From: Streptomyces umbrinus
Lineage (GTDB): Bacteria; Actinomycetota; Actinomycetes; Streptomycetales; Streptomycetaceae
Direction of reading: 5' to 3'
NCBI RefSeq assembly: GCF_030817415.1
Contig: NZ_JAUSZI010000002.1
Coordinates: 1,860,001-1,924,000 of the forward strand
Length of the DNA: 64,000 nt
Below the pieces are notes generated by a model, which worked only from the letters and a program-made list of their open reading frames with translations, ran no database searches and was not told the DNA's origin. A program made the translations under genes and the position numbers. This document shows, piece after piece, positions 17,626-27,651 of the stretch; position 1 is the first letter of the stretch, and every line of letters starts with the position of its first letter.

Positions 17626-18138
17626 ATGAGCAGTGCTTCTGACGACAGGCGGGACCGGGACACCGAGGGGCGGGCGCGCAACGCGCGGCCCCGGGACGGG
17701 CTCGGGCGGCCCCTGCCGTACGGGACCGACGGGGTGGAGCGGCAGCCCGAAGGGGTGGTGCGCGCGCCCGAGGAGACGGTCGTCGAGGCGCAGGCGCTGC
17801 TGGCGGCGGGCAAACCGTTCCACGCGCACGAGGTGTTCGAGGACGCGTGGAAGTCGGGCCCCGACGAGGAGCGGGCTCTGTGGCGCGGGCTGGCCCAGCT
17901 CGCGGTGGGGCTCACGCACGCGGCCCGGGGGAACGTGACGGGCGGGGCGCGCTTGCTGCGGCGGGGCGCCGGGGCGGTCGAGCAGTGGGCGGCGGAGGCC
18001 GGGCGGTCTCGGCCGTACGGGCTTGAGCTGGCCGGACTGGCCGCGTGGGCGCGGGAGTTGGCGGGCACGGTGGAGAAGGACGGGGCGGCCGTGGACGCGG
18101 AGGTGTGGGCGCCGCGGCTGCGGGGCGGCGGGGCCTGA
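17626..18138 (+). CDS. DUF309-domain protein
   Basis: 170 residues from ATG 17626. The central DUF309 helical domain carries its hallmark FHAHEVFEDAWKSGPDEERA and an LAQLAVGLTHAARGN repeat-like helix. The first 45 residues are charged and disordered. The family is small, helical, probably metal-binding (His, Glu in HxHExxE) and of unknown role. It is the first gene right of tRNA-Pro and lies 79 bp before cobF on the same strand. The upstream AGGG is a weak ribosome site. Confidence 0.85.
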   Translation: MSSASDDRRDRDTEGRARNARPRDGLGRPLPYGTDGVERQPEGVVRAPEETVVEAQALLAAGKPFHAHEVFEDAWKSGPDEERALWRGLAQLAVGLTHAARGNVTGGARLLRRGAGAVEQWAAEAGRSRPYGLELAGLAAWARELAGTVEKDGAAVDAEVWAPRLRGGGA

Positions 18139-18217
18139 CAGCGGTTCAGGACCGGGCCGGCCCTCCTGCGTCGGACGCGGTGACGGGGCTGTCGGTGGCG
18201 TGGGGCAGACTCGGGGT

Positions 18218-18988
18218 GTGCGAAAGATTCATGTCATCGGCATCGGGGCGGGCGATCCCGACCAACTGACCCTGCAGGCGGTCAAAGCGCTGAGGAGCAC
18301 GGACGTGTTCTTCATCCTCGACAAGGGCGAGGCCAAGTCGGACCTCGTCCAGTTGCGCCGTGACATTCTCGACGCGCATCTGCCGGACGGGGCGTACCGC
18401 CTGGTGGAGGCGCGCGATCCGGAGCGGGACCGGGCCGCCGGGGGCGCGGGCTACTCCCCCGCCGTCGGCGACTGGCGCAGTGCGCGGGCCGACATCTACG
18501 AACGGCTGATCACCGAGGAACTGGGCGAGGACGAGAGCGGAGCGTTCCTCGTCTGGGGCGACCCCTCCTTGTACGACAGCACGCTGGGGATTCTGGAGGA
18601 GATCCTCGACCGGGGCGCGGTCTCCTTCGAACACGACGTGGTGCCGGGCATCAGCAGCGTCTCGGCGCTGGTCGCCCGCCACCGCACCGGGCTCAACCGC
18701 GTGGCCCGGCCCGTCCAGATCACCACGGGCCGCCGGCTCGCCCAGGGCTTCCCTCAGGACGTCGACGACGTGGTGGTCATGCTCGACGCCCACCAGACGT
18801 TCCAGCGGTACGCCGACCAGGACATCGACATCTACTGGGGCGCCTACATCGGCACGCCCGACGAGATCCTGGCCTCCGGCCCCCTCGCGGAGACGGCCCC
18901 GCGCATCGCCGAACTGCGCGAGCGGGCCCGCGACCGCAAGGGCTGGATCATGGACACATACCTGCTGCGCAGGCACCCCCGGGCCTAG
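18218..18988 (+). CDS. cobF: Precorrin-6A synthase (deacetylating), CobF
   Basis: 256 residues, GTG start at 18218 ([20 protein letters not shown]). This is a tetrapyrrole methylase-fold enzyme with the SAM-binding G-x-G-x-G-D-P loop and a second loop [15 protein letters not shown]. It carries [16 protein letters not shown] and the C-terminal [15 protein letters not shown] typical of CobF. It methylates C-1 of precorrin-5 with loss of acetate in the aerobic cobalamin pathway. Its product is the substrate of CobK, encoded 2.3 kb to the right on the other strand. The family length (about 250) matches. Confidence 0.93.
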   Translation: MRKIHVIGIGAGDPDQLTLQAVKALRSTDVFFILDKGEAKSDLVQLRRDILDAHLPDGAYRLVEARDPERDRAAGGAGYSPAVGDWRSARADIYERLITEELGEDESGAFLVWGDPSLYDSTLGILEEILDRGAVSFEHDVVPGISSVSALVARHRTGLNRVARPVQITTGRRLAQGFPQDVDDVVVMLDAHQTFQRYADQDIDIYWGAYIGTPDEILASGPLAETAPRIAELRERARDRKGWIMDTYLLRRHPRA

Positions 18989-18990
18989 AC

Positions 18991-19040
18991 CGCGCCCCAA
19001 AGGGGCGCGGGGAACTGCGCGACCAGCCACGGCGGACCCG
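18991..19040. repeat. Dispersed Streptomyces intergenic repeat, copy A
   Basis: Starts with the hairpin CGCGCCCC-AA-AGGGGCGCG (18992-19009) and continues GGGAACTGCGCGACCAGCCA. Similar copies occur at about 24057, 43668 and, inside cchH, at 49955. The hairpin follows the cobF stop and may terminate transcription. Confidence 0.75.
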
Positions 19041-19191
19041 CGGCCGACGCACCGGACTTCCCGCGGTGGTGCGTGACAGGGGTGGGACGCCGAGCACCAC
19101 ACCGCTGGCCCCGCACCACCGCGGCAGCGGCCCGCCCCCGTGCGGACGGCCCCGCATGCACCCGCCACCACCCGGTGTGAAGCTGACCGGT

Positions 19192-21294
19192 GTGACGACC
19201 ACCGACACCGCCGAGCCGCCGTCCGGGGCTCAGGCTGCCCCCGCGCAGCCGCCCGTGCTGGACAAGCGCCGCCGCAACGTCGTCTTCGTGACGATCATGC
19301 TCGGCATGCTGCTGGCCGCGCTGGACCAGACGATCGTGGGCACGGCCCTGCCGACGATCGTGTCGGACCTCGGCGGTGCGGAGCACATGTCGTGGGTGGT
19401 CACGAGCTATCTGCTCGCGGAGACCGTCGCGACCGTGCTGGTCGGCAAGTTCGGTGACCTGTTCGGCCGCAAGGTGGTCTTCCAGGCGTCGGCGATCATC
19501 TTCATCACCGGCTCGTTCCTCTGCGGCCTCGCCTCGAACATGACGCTGCTGATCGTCTGGCGGGGCGTGCAGGGCATCGGCGCGGGCGGTCTGATGGTCA
19601 CCGCGATGGCCCTGATCGCCGATGTGATCCCGCTGCGCGAGCGCGGCAAGTACCAGGGCGCCATCGGTGCCGTCTTCGGTGTCGCCACCGTCATCGGCCC
19701 GCTGCTCGGCGGCCTCTTCACCGACCACCTCACCTGGCGCTGGTGCTTCTACGTCAACGTCCCCATCGCGATCCTCGTGGTCGTGGCCGCGGCCCGCACG
19801 ATCCCGGTGGTGAAGTCGCCCTCCCGCCCGGTCATCGACTACCTGGGCATCGCTTTCGTGGCCGTGGGCGCCAGCGCCCTGATCCTGGCGACGAGCTGGG
19901 GCGGCAACGAGTACGCCTGGAGCTCGCCGGTCATCATCGGTCTCTTCGCGGGCGGCGTCGTCGCCCTCGCGGCGTTCTGCTGGGTGGAGACCCGCGCGGC
20001 CCAGCCCATGCTGCCGATGCGGCTGTTCGGCAACCCCGTCTTCACGGTCTGCTCGATCCTCAGTTTCATCGTGGGCTTCGCGATGCTCGGCGCAATGACG
20101 TTCCTGCCGACGTTCCTGCAATACGTGGACGGCGACTCGGCCACGATCTCCGGCGTCCGCACCCTGCCCATGGTCATCGGGCTGCTCATCGCGTCGGTGT
20201 TCAGCGGCAACGTGGTCAGCAAGACCGGCCACTACCGCGTCTTCCCCATCGTCGGGTCCCTCGTCATGGGCGTCGGCCTGTTTCTGCTGTCCATGATGGG
20301 CCCGGGCACCAGCACCTGGCTCGCGTCGTTCTACATGTTCGTCCTGGGCACCGGCATCGGCCTGTGCATGCAGGTGCTGACCATCGCCGTGCAGAACACC
20401 GTCGAGTACACCGACCTGGGCACCGCGACGTCCGGGGTGACCTTCTTCCGTACGCTGGGCAGTTCGTTCGGCACCGCGGTGTTCGGCACGATCTACACGA
20501 ACACACTGAAGCCCCAGCTCGCGGACGGTGTCGCGGAGGCGGCCCGGACGAGCGGGACCGACCCCGCGACTCTCATGAAGGCCGCGACCAGTCCCGAGGG
20601 GCTGCACGGACTGCCGTCGGCGACCGCCGCCCCCATCGTGGAGGCGTACGCCGACACGCTCCAGACCGTCTTCCTGTGGACCGTACCGGTGACGCTGACC
20701 GGGTTCGTGGTCGCGCTGTTCCTCAAGCAGGTGCAGCTGCGCGACAGCGCCCGGATGGGGTCCACGGACCTGGGCGAGGGCTTCGGTACCCCCTCCCCGG
20801 CCGACAACCAGCGGCGTCTGGAGGCCGTGGTCGGAAAGATCATCGGCGGTACGAGTCCGGACGCCATGCGCCGGCTCGTCACCGAGTCCGACACCCGTCT
20901 CGACATCGCGGGCGCCTGGGCCGTGATGCAGGTCGAGCTGTTCACCCGGATGGTCGGCCACGCGAGCCTCAGCCTGATCGCCACCCGCCGCCACATGCCT
21001 CCGGAGGTCCTGGTCCCGGTCTTCCAGCGCATGGTCGAGGAGGGCTACCTCACGCGCGACGGCACCCTCTTCTCCCACACCGAGGCAGGCGACCGCGAGG
21101 CCCACGTCATCGGCAAGGCCTTGGCCACCGCGCTCGCCGAACGCGTCGAACAGGACATCGGCCGCCCCTCCGGCGCGGACCTCCGCGCCGCCGTCGACAC
21201 CATCGCCAAGCGTCTCCTGGTCGAGGACCTGACCCACGACATCCTGACGGAGGACCGCCCCAAGTCCCTGGCGGCGGCCACGACGGAGACCTGA
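19192..21294 (+). CDS. MFS drug/multi-drug exporter (DHA2, 14 membrane segments) with C-terminal winged-helix-like domain
   Basis: About 700 residues. The start is uncertain: GTG 19192 begins just before conserved sequence, but GTG 19174 and ATG 19156 are in frame. The transporter part shows motif A/C-like segments ([62 protein letters not shown]). It resembles EmrB/QacA-type proton-driven exporters. After the last membrane segment, about 170 extra residues follow, with a MarR-like pattern ([40 protein letters not shown]). This tail is cytoplasmic and may be regulatory. The gene ends 22 bp from convergent cobK. Confidence 0.9.
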   Translation: MTTTDTAEPPSGAQAAPAQPPVLDKRRRNVVFVTIMLGMLLAALDQTIVGTALPTIVSDLGGAEHMSWVVTSYLLAETVATVLVGKFGDLFGRKVVFQASAIIFITGSFLCGLASNMTLLIVWRGVQGIGAGGLMVTAMALIADVIPLRERGKYQGAIGAVFGVATVIGPLLGGLFTDHLTWRWCFYVNVPIAILVVVAAARTIPVVKSPSRPVIDYLGIAFVAVGASALILATSWGGNEYAWSSPVIIGLFAGGVVALAAFCWVETRAAQPMLPMRLFGNPVFTVCSILSFIVGFAMLGAMTFLPTFLQYVDGDSATISGVRTLPMVIGLLIASVFSGNVVSKTGHYRVFPIVGSLVMGVGLFLLSMMGPGTSTWLASFYMFVLGTGIGLCMQVLTIAVQNTVEYTDLGTATSGVTFFRTLGSSFGTAVFGTIYTNTLKPQLADGVAEAARTSGTDPATLMKAATSPEGLHGLPSATAAPIVEAYADTLQTVFLWTVPVTLTGFVVALFLKQVQLRDSARMGSTDLGEGFGTPSPADNQRRLEAVVGKIIGGTSPDAMRRLVTESDTRLDIAGAWAVMQVELFTRMVGHASLSLIATRRHMPPEVLVPVFQRMVEEGYLTRDGTLFSHTEAGDREAHVIGKALATALAERVEQDIGRPSGADLRAAVDTIAKRLLVEDLTHDILTEDRPKSLAAATTET

Positions 21295-21316
21295 CGAGCA
21301 CGCCGCCCGAGCGGCC

Positions 21317-22063
21317 CTACCCCGCCCCGAAGCCCAGCCGGGCCAGCACCGACGCCACATCCGGTTCGGCTCGTACCCCCTGCGGGAGGGGAGGGCGGTG
21401 TACGACCACGACCGGCAGTCCCAGTGCGCGGGCGGCCGTCAGTTTGGCCGAGGTGGCCGAGCCGCCGCTGTCCTTGGTGACCAGGACGTCGATGCGGTGC
21501 TCGCGCAGGAGGGCCGTCTCGGACTCCACCGTGAACGGGCCGCGCGACAGCAGGACTTCGGTGTGGCGCGGCATCGGCGGCTCGGGGGGCTCCACCGAGC
21601 GTACGAGGTAGTGCAGTTCGGGCTCCCGGGCGAAGGCCGCGAGGCCCAGGCGGCCCGTCGTGAGGAAGACGCGCCGGCCCAGGGGCGGGAGCAGGGCGGC
21701 GGCTTCGGCGAGGGAGGCCGCCGGGTGCCAGCGGTCGCCGGGGGCGGGGGTCCAGCCCGGGCGGCGCAGGACGACGGCCGGGACACCGGTGACCGCCGCG
21801 GCCCGTGCCGCGTTCTCGGTGATGCCCGTCGCGAAGGGGTGCGTGGCGTCGACGACGATGTCCACCTGCTCGGCGCGCAGCCACTGAGCGAGACCCTCCG
21901 GCCCGCCGAACCCCCCGACGCGTACGTCCCCGTCCAGGGCCCCCGGCCGGGACACGCGGCCCGCGAGCGACGAGGTCACGCGCACACCGGGGCGGGCCGC
22001 GAGCGAGGCGGCCAGTTCACGCGCCTCGGTGGTCCCGCCGAGGACCAGGACATGCGGGGACAT
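21317..22063 (-). CDS. cobK: Precorrin-6A reductase, CobK
   Basis: 248 residues with ATG at 22063. The N-terminus is the CobK/CbiJ nucleotide-binding motif VLVLGGTTEARELAASL; VDIVVDATHPFATGITENAA and LVTKDSGGSATSAKLTAARA are family signatures. It reduces precorrin-6A with NADPH. It is convergent with the MFS gene and near cobF, which makes the preceding intermediate, so part of the cobalamin pathway is encoded here, although the rest of the cob genes are not in this window. Confidence 0.93.
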   Translation of the reverse strand: MSPHVLVLGGTTEARELAASLAARPGVRVTSSLAGRVSRPGALDGDVRVGGFGGPEGLAQWLRAEQVDIVVDATHPFATGITENAARAAAVTGVPAVVLRRPGWTPAPGDRWHPAASLAEAAALLPPLGRRVFLTTGRLGLAAFAREPELHYLVRSVEPPEPPMPRHTEVLLSRGPFTVESETALLREHRIDVLVTKDSGGSATSAKLTAARALGLPVVVVHRPPLPQGVRAEPDVASVLARLGFGAG

Positions 22064-22129
22064 GGCATCGAGCGTACGGGGCGGACTCCCTCGCCCGATC
22101 CGCCCGTCCGTCCTCCGTCCCGGCCGCTG

Positions 22130-23965
22130 TCAGCCCAGGGCCCGGTCCAGGTTGAACGCCGCGCTGATCAGGGAGAGGTGGGTGAAGGCCTGCGGGAAAT
22201 TGCCCTGCTGTTCGCCGGTGTGGCTGATCTCCTCGGCGTACAGGCCGAGATGGTTGGCGTAGGTGAGCATCTTCTCGAAAGCCAGCCGCGCCTCGTCGAG
22301 CCGTCCGGCCCGGGTCAGGGCCTCGACGTACCAGAAGGAGCAGATCGAGAAGGTGCCCTCCTCGCCGCGCAGGCCGTCGGGGCTCGCGTTCGGGTCGTAG
22401 CGGTAGACCAGCGAGTCGGAGACCAGGTCCTCGGTGAGCGCGTCGAGGGTGGAGAGCCACTTCGGGTCGGTCGGCGAGATGAACTTGGCGAGGGGCATCA
22501 TCAGCACCGCGGCGTCCAGGACGTCGTCGTCCTCGTGCTGGACGAACGCCTGGCGCGCCGGTGACCAGCAGCGTTTCATGATCCGCCGGTAGATCGTGTC
22601 GCGGGCGTCGCGCCAGCGCACGATGTCCGCGGGCAGGCCGCGGCGGGTGGCCAGCCTGATGGCCCGCTCGATCGCCACCCAGCACATGAGCCGGGAGTAG
22701 AGGAAGTTCTTGCGGCCGCCGCGGGTCTCCCAGACGCCCTCGTCGGGCTGGTCCCAGTGTTCGCAGACCCAGTCGACCAGTCCGCAGATGTCGTCCCACT
22801 GGTCGCTGGAGATCGGCTGGGCCCACTTGTCGTAGAGGTAGACCGAGTCGATGAGCGCTCCGTAGATGTCGAGCTGGAGCTGGTCGGACGCCGCGTTGCC
22901 GACCCGGACGGGGGCCGAGCCCTGGTATCCCTCCAGGTGGGGCAGTTCCCGCTCGGGCAGGTCGGTGCGGCCGTCGATGCCGTACATGATCTGCACCGGG
23001 CCCCCGGGGTGGCCGTCGCCCGGGGTGATGTACTTGGCCGCGAAGGCCATGAAGGACTCGGCCTCGGTGGTGAAACCCAGCCTCAGCAGCGCGTACACGC
23101 AGAAGGCGGCGTCGCGCACCCACACGTACCGGTAGTCCCAGTTGCGCTCGCCGCCGAGCTGTTCGGGCAGGCTGGTCGTGGCCGCGGCCACGATCGCGCC
23201 GGTCGGCGCGTAGGTGAGCAGTTTGAGGGTGAGTGCGGAGCGGTGCACCATCTCCCGCCACCGGCCGCGGTACTGGGAGGAGGTCAGCCAGTGCCGCCAG
23301 AAGGCCACCGTGGCGGCGAACAGGTCCTCGGCCTCGGCGCGCGGGCAGCGGCGGGGCGCGATGTCGCCGCTGACCTGGTCGAGGGCGAACACCGCGGACT
23401 CGCCCTCCTGGAGCTTGAAGTCCACGCGCGCGTCGAGCCCGTCGCATTCGAGCGGCTCCGTGGCGGTCAGCGCGAGGGACAGGCCCGCCGACTCGAAGAT
23501 CACCATGTCGTCGTGGGTCCGTGCGGTGTGCGGCTGGGCTCCGTACTCGAACCGGGGGGCCACCCGCGCGCGGAAGGGGATCGAGCCGCGTACGCACAGC
23601 ACGCGGCGGATGAGCCGGTGCCGGTCCGCCTCGGTCTCGTCGCCGTCCACCGGCATGAAGTCCTGGATCTCACCCACGCCGTCCTCGGTGAAGAAGCGGG
23701 TGACCAGGACGTTGGTGTCGGGGAAGTAGAACTGCTTGGTCCTGGCAGGCACGGCGGCCGCCAGCTCGAAGGAGCCGCCCCGGTCGGCGTCGAGGATCGA
23801 GGCGAAGACGCTGGGCGCGTCGAAGGACGGACAGCAGTACCAGTCGATCGTGCCGTTCGTGCCCACCAGGGCCACGCTGCGCAGATCGCCGATCAGACCG
23901 TGCTCGGCGATCGGCAGATAGCGGGCGGATGCCGGTGGATCCTCGTGACCGGACGCCTCGGACAT
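22130..23965 (-). CDS. Glycoside hydrolase family 15 protein (glucoamylase/trehalase-like)
   Basis: 611 residues. ATG 23965 is preferred to the ATG ten codons earlier because GGGAGG precedes it. The N-terminal domain (YLPIAEHGLIGDLRSVALVG, IDWYCCPSFDAPSVFASILD) is the beta-sandwich found in bacterial GH15 enzymes. The catalytic (alpha/alpha)6 barrel follows with WDYRYVWVRDAAFCVYALLR and EEGTFSICSFWYVEALTRAG, where the acidic residues sit. There is no signal peptide, so it is intracellular. Related actinobacterial proteins include trehalases and dextranases; the substrate is not decidable here. It is monocistronic. Confidence 0.9.
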   Translation of the reverse strand: MSEASGHEDPPASARYLPIAEHGLIGDLRSVALVGTNGTIDWYCCPSFDAPSVFASILDADRGGSFELAAAVPARTKQFYFPDTNVLVTRFFTEDGVGEIQDFMPVDGDETEADRHRLIRRVLCVRGSIPFRARVAPRFEYGAQPHTARTHDDMVIFESAGLSLALTATEPLECDGLDARVDFKLQEGESAVFALDQVSGDIAPRRCPRAEAEDLFAATVAFWRHWLTSSQYRGRWREMVHRSALTLKLLTYAPTGAIVAAATTSLPEQLGGERNWDYRYVWVRDAAFCVYALLRLGFTTEAESFMAFAAKYITPGDGHPGGPVQIMYGIDGRTDLPERELPHLEGYQGSAPVRVGNAASDQLQLDIYGALIDSVYLYDKWAQPISSDQWDDICGLVDWVCEHWDQPDEGVWETRGGRKNFLYSRLMCWVAIERAIRLATRRGLPADIVRWRDARDTIYRRIMKRCWSPARQAFVQHEDDDVLDAAVLMMPLAKFISPTDPKWLSTLDALTEDLVSDSLVYRYDPNASPDGLRGEEGTFSICSFWYVEALTRAGRLDEARLAFEKMLTYANHLGLYAEEISHTGEQQGNFPQAFTHLSLISAAFNLDRALG

Positions 23966-24056
23966 GGCCGCAGCCTCCCTGCCCCGGGAACACACTGTTG
24001 ACGCCTTCCAGCGTAGGCGCTCCGCTGGGTTTGCGGTTCGTTTTTGCCGCGAGCCG

Positions 24057-24124
24057 GTGGGGGCTGGTCGCGCCCCGCGGCGGAGCCGCAGATCGATACA
24101 GCCCCGCGCCCCTTAAGGGGCGCG
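24057..24124. repeat. Dispersed Streptomyces intergenic repeat, copy B (reverse orientation, internally altered)
   Basis: GTGGGGGCTGGTCGCGCCCC, about 35 unrelated bases, then CCCCGCGCCCCTTAAGGGGC. This is the inverse orientation of copy A with the middle replaced. It lies between the divergent-side flank of GH15 and the 3' end of the TauE gene. Confidence 0.65.
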
Positions 24125-24154
24125 GTCTTGCGGCCGGGTGGGGACGCGATGAGA

Positions 24155-24928
24155 TCAGCGTAGGAGCAGCTGTGCTCCGCCCACCACCGTCGCCGCGATC
24201 ACCAGCTGTTCGAAGAGGCGCTGATTGATCCGGTTCACGGCCCATTTGCCGATGAACGCCCCCGGTACGACGAAGGCGGCGAGGGCCGCGTCCAGCAGCA
24301 GCGAGTTGCCGTCGATGAGGCCGAGGCCGACGCTGAAGGGGACCTTGGAGACGTTGACGATCAGGAAGAAGAAGGCGGAGGTCCCCAGGAAGCCGAGCTT
24401 CCGGAAGCCTGCGGAGAGCAGGTACATCGACATCACCGGGCCGCCCGCGTTGGCGACCATCGTGGTGAAGCCGCCCAGCACGCCGTACGAACGGGCCTTG
24501 ATGCGCCCGGTCCGCGTGGCCACGGAGTCGGGTTCCTCCTCAGCCTCCGTCTTGCGGCGGCGCCAGATGGTGACCCCGGCCATCAGCAGCAGGATCGCCC
24601 CGATCGACGTCCGTACGATCTGGTCGTCGGCCCACATCAGGAACACCGTGCCGACGATCACTCCCGCGGCGACCGCCGGGAACAGTTTCCACAGCGTCGG
24701 CCAGTGGGCGTGCCGCCGGTAGGTGAGCACGGCGAGCACGTCGCCGACGATGAGGATCGGCAGCAGGACTCCGGTCGACGCCCGGGCGGGCAGCACGGCC
24801 GCGAAGATGGCGAGGCTGACGGTGTTGGCTCCGCTGACGGCTGTCTTGGAGAAGCCGACGAGCAGGGCCGCGGCGGCGAGCGCGGCGAACTCCCACAGGG
24901 ATATGTGCCAGAGGGTCATCGTGTTCAT
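24155..24928 (-). CDS. TauE/SafE-family membrane permease
   Basis: 257 residues with about eight membrane segments. It carries the two family repeats (ALAAAALLVGFSKTAVSGAN; YGVLGGFTTMVANAGGPVMS), including the conserved G-F-S-K and A-N-A-G-G-P motifs. The family exports sulfite or sulfonates or takes up organosulfur compounds; which applies is unknown. The start is ATG 24928 (a second ATG, nine bases in, is possible). No sulfur genes are adjacent. The gap to the IS110 gene (24929-25089) has nothing recognisable. Confidence 0.9.
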   Translation of the reverse strand: MNTMTLWHISLWEFAALAAAALLVGFSKTAVSGANTVSLAIFAAVLPARASTGVLLPILIVGDVLAVLTYRRHAHWPTLWKLFPAVAAGVIVGTVFLMWADDQIVRTSIGAILLLMAGVTIWRRRKTEAEEEPDSVATRTGRIKARSYGVLGGFTTMVANAGGPVMSMYLLSAGFRKLGFLGTSAFFFLIVNVSKVPFSVGLGLIDGNSLLLDAALAAFVVPGAFIGKWAVNRINQRLFEQLVIAATVVGGAQLLLR

Positions 24929-25089
24929 GCGGAGACCGATGCTATGCCCACGTATCCCGTCGCGTCAGGACCGTCTCGACAGGTGGCCCCTGCCGCCGAC
25001 GCCGGTCGCGCGCTGTGGACCGCTCCCCCGCCCCCTGGAAAGATCGCCCTCGACCCTTCGCCGACGCCGATGGAGTCTCAATGACGAAG

Positions 25090-26292
25090 TCAAGCCGCCT
25101 GCGTGACCGGCGGAGCGGAGGTGAACACCCGTCCGTCACGCAGCAGAGCCCACAACACACTCGCTCGTCGGCGGGCCAGGGCGATGACGGCCTGGACGTG
25201 TTTGCAGCCCTCGCCCCGCTTCTTGAGGTAGAAGTCCCGGTTCGGTCCCTCGCGGATGATGCTGGTCTGCGCGGACATGTAGAACACCCGTCGCAGGCGG
25301 CGGCTGTAGCGTTTGGGCCGGTGAAGGTTGCCGGTGCGCCGGCCGGAGTCACGCGGGACGGGCACCAGCCCGGCCGCCGACGCCAGGTGGCCGGCGTCGG
25401 CGTAGGCCGACAAGTCGCCGGCGGACACGACGAACTCGGCCCCGAGTATCGGGCCCATCCCGGGCAGGGATTCGATGATCTCCGCCTGCGGGTGACCGCG
25501 GAACGTGTCGCGGATCTGCTTGTCGATCCGCTTGAGCCGGTCGTCCAGGGCCAGGATCTGCCCGGCCAGGTCGGCCACGATCTGCGCGGCGACGTCCTCG
25601 CCGGGCAGCGCGGTCTGCTGGGCTTGTGCCGCCTCCAGTGCGGTCGCGGCGACCTCGTCGGCGCTGCGCACGCTGCGGTTGGCCAGCCAGGCTGTCAGCC
25701 TCGCCCGGCCGCGGCGGCGGATGGCGGCCGGGGTCTGGTAACCCGTCAGCAGGACCAGCGCGCCTTTGTGCGAGCTGTAGTCGAAGGCCCGCTCCAGCGC
25801 GGGGAAGACGCCGGTCAGCACATCGCGCAGGCGGTTGATCATCCGCACGCGGTCGGCCACCAGGTCGGAGCGGTGGGCGGTCAGCAGCGCGAGGTCGGCG
25901 GCCAGCTGGGCGGGCACGTCGATGGCGGTGAAGTCGTTGCGGTGGCGGGCGGTCTCGGCGATGACGTAGGCGTCGCGGGCGTCGGTCTTCGCCTCACCCC
26001 GGTAGGCACCCGACATGCGGTTGACCGTGCGGCCAGGCACGTAGACGGCCCGCTGGCCGTGGGCCGCGAGCAGGGCCAACAGCAGAGCCGAGGACGTGCC
26101 GGAGATGTCCACCGCCCAGTGAACCTCGTCCGCCAGATCGAGGATCTCGCCGAGCGCGGCCAGGATCGCCGACTCGTCGTTGTCGATCTTCTTCGACCAC
26201 AACGTGGCGCCGGTCTCATCGACCACAGCCGCCCAGTGGTGGCCCTTGCCCGCGTCGACACCGGCCCAGAGCTGGGCCCTCCGCTTGCTCAC
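25090..26292 (-). mobile_element. IS110-family transposase (DEDD recombinase)
   Basis: 400 residues from GTG 26292 with GGAGGG upstream. The N-terminal RuvC-like DEDD domain has WAGVDAGKGHHWAAVVDETG, AVDISGTSSALLLALL and GEAKTDARDAYVIAETARHR. The C-terminal Transposase_20 domain has IIESLPGMGPILGAEFVVSA and LVPVPRDSGRRTG, which includes the catalytic Ser. It is full length, so possibly active. IS110 elements lack terminal inverted repeats, so the ends cannot be set from one copy. The non-coding stretch upstream fits the IS110-group layout, in which the bridge RNA is encoded in front of the recombinase gene. Confidence 0.93.
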
Positions 26293-26490
26293 TCGCCCTC
26301 CTCGCGCCGTTCGGCATGCCGTCGGCCCGAGGAACACCCCGCTGTCATCTCCGTAATCAGCGACCGCACGAAGCGCGCACATCTCAATCAGCAGCCAGGG
26401 CGCCCCGGAGAGCCGGGCGGCCACTCCTTCGAAGCCACTGAAGGCAAGAACCCATAAGCCACACCCGGCCCTCCCGGGCCGCCTAACAAC
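26293..26490 (-). ncRNA. Candidate IS110 bridge-RNA region
   Basis: About 190 bp between the IS110 start codon and the ribosome site of the next gene, with no gene. It has several short inverted repeats (for example CCGGCCCTCCCGGGCCGC near 26465). IS110-group elements such as IS621 encode a structured bridge RNA in this position. No structure was computed, and the outer boundary is a guess. Confidence 0.35.
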
Positions 26491-26503
26491 TTACGGAGGA
26501 CCC

Positions 26504-27313
26504 ATGGCCGACTCCCGCGAGCACACCCTCACGGGCACCCGGGGCACGATCACCGCACGCGAGTGGCCACGGGAGCGGCCGCGGTACGTGGCGCTGCTGG
26601 TGCACGGCTACGGGGAGCACATCGGCCGGTACGAGTACGTGGCCGACGTGCTGCACGGGCACGGCGCGGCCGTGTTCGGCCCCGACCACATGGGGCACGG
26701 GAAGTCGGCGGGCGAGCGGGTGCTGGTCGAGGACTTCGAGGACGTGGTGAGCGACGTCCACGCCGTGGAGAGGCTGGCCCGGGCCGCCCATCCGGACGTA
26801 CCGGTCGTGCTGATCGGCCACTCCATGGGCGGCCTCATCGCCGCGCGACACGCCCAGCGGTACGGGGACGGGCTCGCCGCGCTCGTCCTCTCCGGGCCGG
26901 TCATCGGCAGCTGGGACCTGCTGCCCCAGTTGCTCGCGCTCGATCCGCTTCCCGACATCCCCATCGACCCGACGACGCTCTCGCGCGACCCGTCGGTCGG
27001 TGCGGCGTACGCGGCGGATCCGCTGGTCTGGCACGGACCGTTCAAGCGCCCCACCCTGGAGGCGTTCGTACGCACTCTGGAGACCATCGCCAAGAGCGGT
27101 GACGTGGGTGCGCTGCCGTTGCTCTGGCTGCACGGGGACGACGACCGGATCGTGCCGCTGCCCGCCAGCCGCGCGGGCATCGAGGAACTGCGCGGGGCCG
27201 ACTGGACCGAGCGCGTGTACGCGGGCGCGCAGCACGAGGTGTTCAACGAGACGAACAAGGACACGGTCCTCGCGGACGTGACCGCCTTCGTGAACCGGTT
27301 CCTCGCCGACTGA
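26504..27313 (+). CDS. Alpha/beta hydrolase, monoacylglycerol-lipase type
   Basis: 269 residues, ATG 26504 behind ACGGAGG. The fold signatures are VALLVHGYGEHIGRYEYVAD (oxyanion region HGYGEH), the nucleophile elbow IGHSMGG (Ser), Asp in LWLHGDDDRIVP and His in AGAQHEVFNE. The Hydrolase_4 architecture with a small cap matches bacterial monoacylglycerol lipases that cleave glycerol monoesters. There is no signal peptide. It starts right after the IS110 element, so its native promoter may have been displaced. Confidence 0.92.
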   Translation: MADSREHTLTGTRGTITAREWPRERPRYVALLVHGYGEHIGRYEYVADVLHGHGAAVFGPDHMGHGKSAGERVLVEDFEDVVSDVHAVERLARAAHPDVPVVLIGHSMGGLIAARHAQRYGDGLAALVLSGPVIGSWDLLPQLLALDPLPDIPIDPTTLSRDPSVGAAYAADPLVWHGPFKRPTLEAFVRTLETIAKSGDVGALPLLWLHGDDDRIVPLPASRAGIEELRGADWTERVYAGAQHEVFNETNKDTVLADVTAFVNRFLAD

Positions 27314-27363
27314 GGGCGGACGGGCCCCGCGTCCTCGAAATCGGGTGTTTTCGCTGATCCGCC

Positions 27364-27651
27364 GTGGGCACCCGGCCCCGCATGGAGTGGTTGCGGCGAG
27401 CGGCCTGCGCGGAGGAGGACCCAGAACTGTTCTTCCCCGTGGGTTCGGTCGGCCCCGCACGGCACGACATCGCCGCCGCCAAGCGCGTCTGCGCCCGTTG
27501 TCCGGTGGCCGGCCAGTGCCTGGCGTGGGCGCTCTCCACCGGGCAGACCTCCGGTGTGTGGGGCGGCACGGGCGAGGAAGAGCGCGCCGCACTGCTCCGC
27601 AAGGTCCGCCGCCGGAAAACATCGCAAACGTCAAGGAGAAGTGCACCATGA
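27364..27651 (+). CDS. WhiB-family iron-sulfur regulator
   Basis: 95 residues from GTG 27364, or 89 from ATG 27382. The four cluster-binding cysteines are in place (Cys15; then C-x2-C-x5-C in RVCARCPVAGQCLAWAL). The G-V-W-G-G turn follows (TGQTSGVWGGTGEEERAAL) and a basic tail RKVRRRK. Wbl proteins carry a [4Fe-4S] cluster sensitive to oxygen or NO and act with sigma factors. Its stop overlaps the dps start (ATGA), so the two are coexpressed. Which Wbl class it belongs to cannot be decided. Confidence 0.93.
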   Translation: MGTRPRMEWLRRAACAEEDPELFFPVGSVGPARHDIAAAKRVCARCPVAGQCLAWALSTGQTSGVWGGTGEEERAALLRKVRRRKTSQTSRRSAP

